Below, in pieces: positions 12,649 through 22,800 of a stretch of DNA of 64,000 nucleotides. Under the pieces are notes generated by a model. The model was given only the letters and a program-made list of their open reading frames with translations. It ran no database searches and was not told the origin of the DNA. This stretch comes from Pristionchus mayeri. Lineage: Eukaryota; Nematoda; Chromadorea; Rhabditida; Neodiplogasteridae. A program made the translations under genes and the position numbers. Each line of letters starts with the position of its first letter. Within the stretch, counting starts at the first letter, position 1. The DNA is taken from contig BTRK01000006.1 in assembly GCA_036245805.1 (NCBI GenBank), forward strand, positions 49,035,257 through 49,099,256, written 5' to 3'.

Positions 12649-12883
12649 TTAAGGTTACCGGACGAGGACAAAATTGACCCCCTATTTTTTGTCCTCCATC
12701 GAATAGCCGATGGCTGAATTAGTTGAGAATGAATAAACAAAAATGTTAAAAATCAATAATAGCCTCAAGGGAAAGCCGGAAATGATCAGCGTATTCCCGC
12801 GCTCTCTCACTTTTGCATACTCTCTCGTACACGCGACGAGATCAGGGTCAGATCAGGGTTTCGTCCTCGTCCGGTAACTTTAA
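12649..12883 (+). mobile_element. MITE, copy C with covarying TIRs
   Basis: Same interior as copy A, but both termini carry matched changes: TTAAGGTTACCGGACGAGGA at the left and the complementary CCTCGTCCGGTAACTTTAA at the right. It lies just upstream of the 14-nt microexon of the coiled-coil gene. Confidence 0.72.
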
Positions 12884-15144
12884 AGGATCATGCACAGAAA
12901 ATATAGGCGAGCGCCGGACCCAAAATGTGCAAATAATAACCAAAAACGGGATAAATTTAAACATATTTTAATAAACAGACACATGACAAACCTAGGGACC
13001 GCGGCAGCTATATTTGAAAAAGTTTCGTAAAAATACTTTCGCGGTATGAACCTACGCTATCGGACATGGTGAAACGTTTAGAAGTGAAAATATCAAAAAA
13101 TAATCAATTTAAGCAAATACTGACACCATTAAAATTTCGCTTAGGTCCACTTGACTACCGTATATCGATTAGAGTTGGAGCGCATCATAAGGCATGTTTT
13201 TCACACAGACTTTCGCATCATTTTTTGTTCTTGTTTATTTATGTTTTATTACGTTAAGGGGTGCTTGATTCTGAACTCATTTTTGGCCGGAAATAATGTT
13301 TATCAGAAATGAACAGATGAGTAATCTAATCTATGACGAAGTACGCAACTATGTGATAAAATAAATCGCAGAACCGGTACGAAAAAAAACTGGACATGAC
13401 CTATACTGATACAGTGTCTAGAAAGAGTTGCTCTATTCGAATATATAAAAAAACTTAGAGGGGACACGCGAAAATCTCAACAAAAATGGAAAAAAACCGT
13501 GAAAAGTGTAAACTCTCGCTATAAATACAGTCACAGAACCCGTACGAAGAAAAATTGGACATGCCCTATACTGATACAGTGTCTAGAAAGAGTTGCTCTA
13601 TTCAAATATATAAACAAATTTGAGGGGACACGCCGATTATAGGAGAAAACGTAATTTTGAAAATTTCGACAGCTTACGAAAATTTGCAACCCCTGTAGAA
13701 ATGGCGTGTTTATCATGCGCAGGTTGAAGCAGTCGAAAATCTGTGCAAAATAAGCTGTACTATCGATATGAGGGCAAAAAATTATCAAAAAAGTTATACA
13801 AACCAAAAAATCGATATTTAAAACCGACGAAAAACTGAATGACACAGCGCTACACTAGTCAAATAATACGGTAGTCGCTACACCATAGAAAAAGTGATGG
13901 ACGGCAGAAAGGACGGGGCTCCGCGGTCCCACGGCCCCCGGAGCATCGACATAAGGAAAATGAAAACGTCCGCAGGCATCAAGGAAAAGACGCGCCATTT
14001 CAAACAAAGTAGTCAGAATTGCCTGAGAAGCCTGAGTTGCAACTTTAAATGCCTGATTATTCCCTGATTGTCACGTTACGCGCGGTGCGAACAGTCTTTT
14101 GTTCCGTTTAGCGAGCAAATTCCACAGCATAATTTTTTACAGCTCGAACAATTTTCAGGATAGCTCCCGGACGTTTTTGCTTTCCTTATGTCGATGCTCC
14201 GGGGCCGTGCGGTCCCTAGACAAACCAAGAAAATAAAATGAACCGTTGAACGCAGCGCAGCCGCAGCGCGCCACTCGTCAGTCGATTGCGAACAACTACC
14301 GTATCGATAATTGTAAACTATTTGTAATCGCTAATAGTGCCACTAATTGTGAATTCTCCACCCATTTCCCTCTCCACCACTAATGGTGCCACTAATAGTA
14401 ATCGCTCCCAAGAGGCGAGATAATGACGCCACTAATAACGGAGCCAGACCAGAGTACGTGTGATGTGTGTGAGATAGTCAGTTCTTGGTAGTTCTTGGTT
14501 TCCCTCCACACTGAAGTCACCCTCCTGCAGGACCATTGTGCCTGACGTCAGGATAAATATGATATGATATGATATGATGATTCTTCCTTGTTCTCCTCTT
14601 CGCCACATCCCTCATCCCGCTTTCATCTGCTCTCAAATGCCATTTTGACCTTATCAAGGATGGCAAGACAGATGTCGTCGCGATAAAGATTTTTCCATTC
14701 TCAGCTTTTTATTTGAAAACAGAAATAATAAAACAACGCAGACGACAAATGACAGGTTAGCTAGTTTTGTGGCAAAGAATATAAGATCCTTGTGAGATCC
14801 GAGAAGTTAGGAACAAGGTTCAGGATATACAGTAATATATAGTATATTCCAGAGGGCAGTGAGCACCCAGCAGGAGCTGGCTACAGCGAGGATAGTGGCA
14901 GCGAGGAGATGACATGAGATCAGACTGTTACAAGAGCCGAGTCTGATGGATTACTTATTTAGAGAAAAAATATTCTAAAATGATAGAACTGATAGATATG
15001 CTAGACATTTACGCATTACCTATTAAATTGCAGGATCGTCCGCTACTGCAGGGAGGCACAACGACAACTACATCGAGTACAAGAAATTCAAATTGGCAAG
15101 AAGGTAACCGTCTCCCTCTCCCATGACCCCGTGACAGCGATATT
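12884..15144. other. Repeat-rich intergenic tract
   Basis: No supported gene. A ~90-bp block (TGATACAGTGTCTAGAAAGA...) at about 13385-13470 is repeated directly at 13553-13634. An inverted repeat (CGGAGCATCGACATAAGGAAA) pairs 13917-13970 with 14165-14220. A GATAT microsatellite lies near 14558. Two scraps look coding on the plus strand but cannot be joined to a start: a hydrophobic leader-like run (FFLVLLFATSLIPL) near 14578-14620, and a possible exon at 15034-15103 flanked by GCAG and GTAACC. Treat both as tentative. Confidence 0.4.
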
Positions 15145-15147
15145 CTA

Positions 15148-15390
15148 GAATCCCCTCTCCTTTCCACGCCAGAGCGCTGTCATAAAACCGTTGAAAACTT
15201 GAAAATCAAGCTTCTCAAACCTATTCCTGATTGCCTTTATGATGGCGTTGATGCTTAGTAGAGAGATGAGGACGGAATGGCAGCCGCTACAGATGCACAG
15301 AAACACTTCAATGGTTTCGATCTTGTTGATTCGAAGGTCATCGTCCTGCAGACTCATTAGACGTAAAGATGCAGCCACGTCAATCAATTT
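15148..15390 (-). pseudogene. Possible C-terminal fragment of a serpentine receptor
   Basis: A minus-strand frame contains one long hydrophobic segment (EVFLCICSGCHSVLISLLSI) followed by a basic tail (NAIIKAIRNRFEKL). This resembles the last transmembrane helix and tail of nematode 7TM chemoreceptors. It has the same orientation as the Str-like N-terminal exons at 18083-18789, and a 2.4-kb transposon lies between them. Whether the two pieces were once one gene is inference. Confidence 0.3.
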
Positions 15391-15517
15391 TACAGTCGTG
15401 AACGACTACGCTAGGTGGTGTAGTGCGGTGAGGCCGACTACTGCGGAATCATTCACAGTTTTAAAATATTAGCAAATATCGACTTTTTTGCAGAATACGT
15501 GATTGCATAGTGTTTAG

Positions 15518-17911
15518 CACGCGTGTCGTGTAAGGATCGAATAAAATCCAAGAGTGGTTGGCACATAATCTGACCCCCGCTTCTTTTTACATTTTTCGAT
15601 AGTCCTTAGGGTCCCTCACAACGTAGCGGAGAGCGTTTTGGTCGAAACTCATTTTCAACGACGTCAGACATCGTCAAACTTTGTGAAGGTGGAAAAATGC
15701 GAACTTTGGAGACCTGTAGCAATTTAGGGGGTTATATGGGCTCAACTTAGTACGCGAATTCGTTCATATGATCAGGCTGAATACGCCAGATGTTATAGAT
15801 CACAGATTATTTTGTTATTATTTTCGTAAATCGATTAAAATTATTGATTTTCACCACATATTATTCCCAGAAATTTTTTTAGCTCAATGGATAGAGCTCG
15901 AAAAGACGAATCGAATGGTATGCTGTTCTCATATGCTCCCGAAGTGAGAAAAATGTCAAAATCGCGTTTTAAGATTTTTCCGACCCTTGCGAGAGTGACC
16001 CATCCCTTGATCTACTCCCATGTCTCGCCTCACTGAGCGATTTTATGTTCGTGTGATGATCAATAATGGTTGTCTTGCTATCTAAGTTGATACTCTAGCG
16101 TGTTTTGATGAACAATTGATAATCAAGAATATCACATTATGAGTAACAATAAAATAACGAAATTATTAGAAGAGGCATAGTTTTCACAGGTAAATCTCTT
16201 CGTATTCTTCTCCAATTAACCTACTGATAAATTCGTCTTCGTGTTCTCGTGCAATCACAGTCTTGTCCTCTTCACCCCCATTCTCTCCCTCGTATCCCTC
16301 GTCTCCCTGCTCTCCCTCTCCCTCGTCCCCGAAGACATCGTCGTCCAGTTCCGACTCTTGGATGACCTTCCTCTTCCTCGTTCCTCCACTCGTCGACCCC
16401 TCGATCTTGTTCGAATGCTCTTCTTGGCTGACTTCGGTGCAGTTTTGGTCGTCTTTGAAATCTTCGATGCCTTGGAAGTGCTCGCCCTCGGACTTGAAAC
16501 AATCTCAATTATTATCTGAATCTCTGAACCAGAATCATCGTACCGCTGACTCTCTTCCTTTCGAGGCGTGAGAAGAGTGAATTCAGTTGTTTCTCTTACG
16601 AAATCTTGTCGAAATCGAGTAGGCAGCGAGTGCGAGTCCAATCCGACGGATCCTTCGCCTCCTCCAATTCCTTCCTCATGAAAAAAGCATCGGCTCTTCC
16701 GGGTTGAACGAGTGCTCGTTGGGCGTAGAAGTACTTCTCGGCTGCATCATTCGCCTTCTTGTCGAGTCCACGAGTGGCGTACGACGACTTGAGAGCCCAT
16801 CCCTTGCAATGATCTGAAATGCAATTAGATTCGAGAGTTCGTCAGAATTCTGATATGGCCTTCCGTATTTATCTTCGTTTTTCCCACTGCTTCAACTTGC
16901 TCCGTCACTGATATCCTCGCCGCTTCCCCGATGAGTTCGTTGAACTTGTCAATGGCCCGATCCGTCATCGACTCCTTCTTCACTTCGAATCGACCCTCTG
17001 ATCTCGTGCTCGATCAACCAGCGCGTCGTCCGATATTCCTTAGTGCATCCCAAAGTCGAGCAGTGGTACATGTCTTGAATGAAAATCAATATTTACTCAA
17101 TGAGAAAGAAGACTCACGTCATCATCACTCGCTTCTTCTTCTTCCTCCTCCACATTCCTCTTTTCCTTCTCACGCGAGTCGAGTGATGCCCAGAAATCGT
17201 CGTCGTCTAAGTGTCCGCCCTTGATGTCGAGTACACAATTGAGGATTGGGAGAGCATCCTTCTTCGTGAGATGTCTTTCCCCAATCCCATACTGTCGCCG
17301 GCAGCGAACCCCTTCCGCCTCAAATAGTTTCAAATATTTCCTCTCCCTCTCTCAGCCTCGTTCAATCCAATCGATGGTGATGAGAGGCAGGGAAGAGCTC
17401 AGTGATCTATCACAAAAGTCACGTACTCAATCTTGTACCTGAGCTGTACCTTGTTGCAGATATGATGTGAGAAGGGTGCCGCTTAAATGCCATTTCCTTG
17501 ATTTCTTTGTTAAGAAATATGAATATTATAGTGGAACTACTATGAAAATGTATCCATAATCTTAGATAATGATACGGAATTGAAATACAAACATAAAATC
17601 GCTTTTACGAAAATAATAACAAAATAATCTGTGATCTATAACATCTGGCGTATTCAGCCTGATCATATGAACGAATTCGCTTACTAAGTTGAGCCCATAT
17701 AACTCCCTATAAATTGTTACAGATCTTCAAAGTTCGCATTTTTCGACCTTCACAAAGTTTGACGACGTCTGACGTCGTTGAAAATGAGTTTCGACCAAAA
17801 CGCTCTCCGCTACGTTGTGAGGGACCCTAAGGACTATCGAAAAAAATGTTCTCCCAATTTTCGACATTTCGAATGTGCCAAGGTCTATTCGATCCTTACG
17901 CGACACGCGTG
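15518..17911 (-). mobile_element. 2.4-kb DNA transposon with ~330-bp terminal inverted repeats
   Basis: The left arm (15518-15850) and right arm (17600-17911) are imperfect inverted copies. They begin CACGCGTGTCG and include GATAGTCCTTAGGGTCCCTC. The 4-bp sequence TTAG is present at both outer borders (15514-15517 and 17912-17915), consistent with a target-site duplication. Inner sequence codes on the minus strand (separate entry). I do not recognise a transposase catalytic domain. Confidence 0.72.
16184..17400 (-). pseudogene. Transposon-internal acidic, zinc-finger-like protein, decayed
   Basis: Coding-quality segments on the minus strand, in order. First, a charged block ending in a run of Glu and Asp (about 17100-17370). 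Second, a finger-like motif YHCSTLGCTKEYRTTRW followed by EH (about 17010-17070). Third, a helical block with TDRAIDKFNELIGEAARIS (about 16870-16990). Fourth, a block beginning DHCKGWALKSSYATRGL (about 16620-16813). Last, a very acidic C-terminus containing GTRKRKVIQESELDDD and ending EEYEEIYL at TGA 16184-16186. A frame change separates the finger from the following helix, and another precedes the acidic tail, so I cannot assemble one intact ORF. A Ser/Arg-rich reading of the same DNA is only the neighbouring frame. Probable accessory or DNA-binding protein of the element. Confidence 0.45.
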
Positions 17912-17914
17912 TTA

Positions 17915-18005
17915 GAGTTCGAGAAACGATACCACGCTCTCTTCCTTCAACACAATCATTCACCGATCGACCGGTCTAGAGAGTGTGGTATTTTTTCTCG
18001 AACTC
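17915..18005. mobile_element. 91-bp hairpin MITE (GAGTTCGAGAAA family)
   Basis: Terminal inverted repeat GAGTTCGAGAAA...TTTCTCGAACTC, with TA directly outside both ends (17913-17914 and 18006-18007). This suggests a Tc1/mariner-type non-autonomous element. Relatives lie at 18551-18637, 33413-33497, 38015-38121 and, more diverged, near 46840 and 48428. Confidence 0.7.
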
Positions 18006-18082
18006 TAGTAGTGTTAAAGGTGACGAAAAGGGTTAGATAAAGAGACAAAGTAGAGCAAAGTTTTCTTCAAGTTTTTGCTTAC

Positions 18083-18789
18083 CAGATAGTCGACGAACAT
18101 CACATTCGGTACTAGTCCTTCTCGCATATCAAATTGGTCAAGGATGTTGTGAAAACGAGTAGGCGCGACCTTTTTTGTCCTAAAACGTTTCGTCAGATTT
18201 ATATTAACAATAATGATTCAACAAAATTTACCCGAGGATTGTTACTGTGCCGGTCAATGCTGTGAAAAGGCCACATATCCTGCACACAGATACATAAAAT
18301 GCGGCTTTCGGATCAAACTTGGTCTGAAAGTTGTTGAAATATAACAGTTGCCAAGAATACGAACCTCGATAGCGATAAGTATCGATAAATGAAATGTAGG
18401 CACAGCAAGTAAAATGGCATAAAGAAAACGATCGAATATACGAGATTTACATGGGCTATTATCGGTTCGCTCTTGAGCAGAGTTCCATAGCCAAAGTAGA
18501 CATACCCATACTCGCCCATGATAAACATCTGAGAAGTAAGCTCCATAACAAGAGTTCGAGAAACAATAACACGCTCTCTTCACTCGAGGGAGAGCGTGTA
18601 GAATGAAGAGAGCGTGGTATGATTTCTCGACCACCAGGCATGAAACAGAGAAATGAAGATGTCCGTAGCAGCAAAAGTAGCAAGCAGAACTCTGTAGCTC
18701 CCCAACTGCTTGCTTGAATGGCACATTAGCAAAAGCATTAAAGTTCCATTCCCCAGAACGGATACAACAGCCGCAGTGGTTAGGAATAT
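18083..18789 (-). pseudogene. Str-like serpentine chemoreceptor remnant
   Basis: Exons read on the minus strand: 18365-18789, 18232-18323 and 18083-18179. The first begins with a transmembrane helix (VLGNGTLMLLLMCHSSKQLG, then SYRVLLATF) typical of Str receptors. It ends with the family hallmark HFIYRYLSLSR. The third (FHNILDQFDMREGLVPN) resembles the second extracellular loop. A hairpin MITE at 18551-18637 sits inside the first coding exon and introduces a stop after LSLE. The splice from 18365 to 18323 is also out of phase with the later exons. Upstream start and downstream helices 5-6 were not found. The family assignment is fairly secure; that it is dead is inferred from the breaks. Confidence 0.6.
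18551..18637. mobile_element. Hairpin MITE inserted in receptor exon
   Basis: Inverted repeat: AGAGTTCGAGAAACAATAAC at the left, and its partner ending ATGATTTCTCGACC at the right. A second nested hairpin is formed by CACGCTCTC and GAGAGCGTG. It belongs to the same family as 17915-18005. Confidence 0.65.
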
Positions 18790-19893
18790 CTGTAAGTGCA
18801 AAACACGTAGCTTGAACAATAGAATCACACCAAGTCGGATGGTCACCGTCGGATGATAATTTTCCGTGCGAAAATCAAAAAAGCACCCCTCTTCAGAATT
18901 TTCACACTAGACTCCTCGATTGTCAGAATGTCTTGAACTTAATGAGAAGTGTACTATTGTCGATTATCATCCGTCAGTAATCCTCCGAGCTAGTGTCAAT
19001 TGAACTAGTGCTATCAAAATAAAACCCACTTTATGAAATAGCACTGGAATGTGCATGGTTCGTTGTAGCAAGCTCGTCCGTGAATGCTTCGCTAACAATA
19101 TTCTCACTCTTGCTGTGTGAAGACTTCATCAAAAACAGATTAAGTACCCTAGGGAAAACCATCTTTCTCAATACTAGGACTATATTCATCTACAATTTTT
19201 GTGAGTACTTAGTAGTGGGAACTCAGATCTCACAATACACACGTCGTCATTACAGAAAAAAAAGAATGAGGAATTAGACGAAAATTGAACATTCTTATAA
19301 TTTTCATGCTGTTCATATTATATTTTCTGAGCTTGGAGAGCTTGGCTGACGGTTGAGTAATAGACACATTTACGGACTCTCCTTTTCTTGCTTTGAAATC
19401 GATTATAAATCGAAATAAATCGATAAGAAATCGAGAGGGACGAGAAAGAGAGAGATCTCTCAAAAGCCATAGACTTTTTATGGCTGGATTTGCCTTCTCG
19501 AGACGCCCCGTGAGCAATTACCGTGGGTATGTGTGCACTCCACAAAGCGCGTAGAGAAGACGCAGTAAACTACATCCAAGAAACGATCTAATCAATTTTT
19601 CCCGTGATTGAGTAGACACAACTCTGCCAACTTGGATCTTAGAATGGGGATGATCCTTCTTCCATGCTCGGAAACTCTTGAATAAAAGGGAAGCAAGCGA
19701 ATTGATAAGGCCATCCAAAGAGCGTGGCGAGACAAGCAGAGAAAGCGCGAGCGCGCAACACCACTCGCCAAGCTGGATAGCGGCACGTGGAGCCTCATTA
19801 CGGTCCCTCCACGAGTCGCAATTTTCATCACCATTCGTAGCATATAAATACTCTGAATTGCTTCACGTTTCTCTATCTTGCAGGTATTCTGCC
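18790..19893. other. Intergenic region upstream of UGT gene 1
   Basis: Contains a small inverted repeat bounded by GTCGGATGATAA and TTATCATCCGTC (about 18845-18980), and the left copy of a direct repeat that recurs beyond UGT gene 1 (19124-19405). CTTGCAG at 19877-19883 precedes the UGT start by ten bases and could be a trans-splice acceptor. No other gene is evident. Confidence 0.5.
19124..19405 (+). repeat. Direct repeat flanking UGT gene 1, left copy
   Basis: Shares ordered blocks with 25890-26215: CATCAAAAACAGATTAAG, a CATCTTTCTC stretch, CACAATACACACGTCGTCAT, and the GGCTGACRGTTG...GGACTCTC segment. The copies are diverged, with indels. Confidence 0.6.
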
Positions 19894-22800
19894 ATGCTAA
19901 TCTCCCCTCTGCTCTCGCTGCTTCTCCTTCCAACCTCGGTTGCACTCAAATTTCTGTGCTACTCGCCGAGATTCGCGACGAGTCACGTCAACTACCTGGG
20001 CAAATTGGCTGATTCGCTGATCGACGCCGGCCACGAAGTGGTAGGCGATGTTGTTGTTTTGCTCATTTGTTAAATTTTGAATTTAGTACGGCGACTATTC
20101 CCTCCCTGCTTGAATTGAATTTTGACGTTTTGATTATTTCAGGTAATTCTCTCGCAAATCATGGACAGTCGCTTGAAGAGTGCGGGGTCGGACAAGGCGA
20201 GAGTTATTGAGGTAAGCACTCATTCGTCTGTACTTTTAAAACGAAATGCGAGCATTTCATGTGTTGCGTACTTGCTGTATTATTTTTTCAACAGTTTACA
20301 TGGATGTTGAAAAGAAATTGGGTACGTTGTCAGGGCATACATGCATGATACATCAAAGGCGGCATGACGTCATAGTTCTCATCCGACCTAGTGCCGTTGT
20401 CAGGTCGCCCAAGACGAGATGGGCAGGGAGTGGGAGCAGGCGACTTCGGATGACACGCAAGCCGCCTGGTATAGTGGAGAGACGTGGATCGCAATGATGG
20501 TGAGCCGTGTTGTATCAAATGCTCAAAACTTTTGAATTATGATGGTTTTGAATTAAAACAAATGCCTTGATGCTGGAATCACTAATAATAATGAAAGCGC
20601 GAAAAGGTTTCGAAAGATTACCAAATGGTGAATTGTTTTATTGAGAACAATTATAAATGAACAATTAATATAAATACGATTGCAGAATTGGGGTGGCACA
20701 GTCGAGGAGAAGAGGAAATATTTGAATTCCCGCAATTTCATATCTTTCAAATATTTCCTATTCACCTCGACTTTTTCCATTTTCCAATTTCAAGATCTCC
20801 TAGGATCAATTTTTCACGTACAGTTCGAAAATCAACCTTAGCAAGCCGTATCTTCGACCATTTCCTGTGGAACGCCTCAACAGCTAGGTCGGTTTTTGCA
20901 AATCATGAACGGTTTATCCGAACTCCTTACATGTAAAGTAATTCTGAAAGGTCTCGACGAGTTCAACATTTTTACTGTTAGAAGTGAAGACATTTTTACT
21001 GTTGGAAGTGAATAGCTCTTCTGCGAAAAAAGTTTAGGCTGTTTTAAATCTCAAAATTGTTGCCCTGAAAAATTACACTCCATAAAGGGGTTTTAACTAT
21101 TTACATTGAATTCCCCGTGAAACATTACCCCGTGAAACATTATTTCAAATTTTTGTCAAAAAAAGTTTTCTGCTCTTGGTTCGAATTATTGCTCGAAGAC
21201 CTCGGATTTTAACGATTTCGATCGAAAAAATAGATTTTTTGCTCCAAACTTTTTTTAGATCTTTTTCTTGTGAACTTTTATGCGAAAACTCGGTTGCTGT
21301 GAGTGAGAATACGTCAGCAAATCCATATCTCGTAAAATTCTGAGGTATCAAATTATTCGACCACAAACATGTGAAAATGCCCCCCAAAAATCCAGAAATT
21401 GGAAATTTATTGTTTGATGCACGGGTGCATGTGAATCCTTTCAGATAGATAGTCTCTCCTATGCTCATCCATCTTTGTCTAGTCGATCATTTGCTATTAA
21501 AACATGAAGTTCACAATTCCAGCCACGATCAACCACCCGGGATTGCTTGAGCAACTTCGCGCTGAGAAGTTCGACGCAGCCTTTGGGGAGTCCATTAACT
21601 GGTGCATGGGAGGTAGATATGAATCTATTATTTAATTATTATACAAGAGATTCATTTCCAAGCACATGACTATAACAGCCAGCTTTTTGATCTCGTCATT
21701 TCATGCATAAAATTCACAGTATAATGGTAGGGCTACAGTAAGTGGTAAGCAATCCAGGTCTATTGCACCTGGCCGGCATCGAAAAATTCGCCCTGGCCGA
21801 GTCCATCGCCTACAAGGATGGACTGTACGCACTTACGCAACTTCCGACATCTCCTTCTTATGTACCGTGTGAGCCTCTAACGAATCATATGCAATCTACT
21901 AGGGTGAAGTCGCACAAGTATAGAACAAGTATGTTTACAATTTGTGTGCCTCCCCCTACGCTCAAGTCGATTTGCACCTTGTAGGCTAGCCAATCATTTG
22001 TGAATAGAGCGTAGTGGGAGGCACACAAGTTGTAAACATACTTGTTCTAAACTTGTCCGATTTCATCCGAGTAAGCAAAATGCATATGCCAGCTAGCACG
22101 TCTCTTGCAGCCATCATGGGTGGTTCATTCGGTGAGGAAATGACACTCGCTCAACGCGCCTTCAACCTCTTCAACACGCTGATGTACTCGCGATACAACT
22201 ATGCGTCCGCTCCCAAATATCAGCACATGTTCGAGAGCAACTTCGAGGGGTTCCCAGATGTAGTTGTGAGTGATTATAATGTACCTTCCCGTTTTGGTGA
22301 ACGACGAAAGAGATGAGAATCCCACTCTAATCATTATGATCCAACGGTTTTGTTTCGGCCACTTGCTATCTACAAACAAACAAAACCTACAATTATATGT
22401 AGCCATAATTAGAAATTAGAAATACAATAATTAGAAATACAACCATAATTAGCACATAATTGTAGATGTAATTAATAATTAGAATGTAATTGTAATTAGT
22501 AGATGTAATTAATAATTAGATTGTAGATGTAATTAATAATTAGATTGTAGATGTAATTAATAATTAGAAATACAACCATAATCAGCACATAATTGTAGAT
22601 GCACATATAATTAGCACATATATTGATAGATGTGCAACCTTGAGAATATTACTGAGAGATGCGATGGAAATTCAGTAGAAATACATCAAAACTCGATTTT
22701 TATTTGAAAAAATACTATTATCAAGACACATCATTTTTTTTTCATTTCTAGGATCTGACGGCCGCCAATTCATTAGTCTTCCTGAATTCCGACCCTCTCG

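Noticed and set aside
16255..16641. Minus-strand Ser/Arg/Lys-rich ORF resembling an SR protein
   Set aside because: It is an alternate frame of the acidic transposon ORF. The acidic frame runs on to a natural stop, and the antisense plus-strand ORFs here are shadows of the same skewed composition.
18254..18724. 156-codon minus-strand ORF as a single receptor exon
   Set aside because: It reads through the MITE and an intron in a frame different from the conserved Str motifs.
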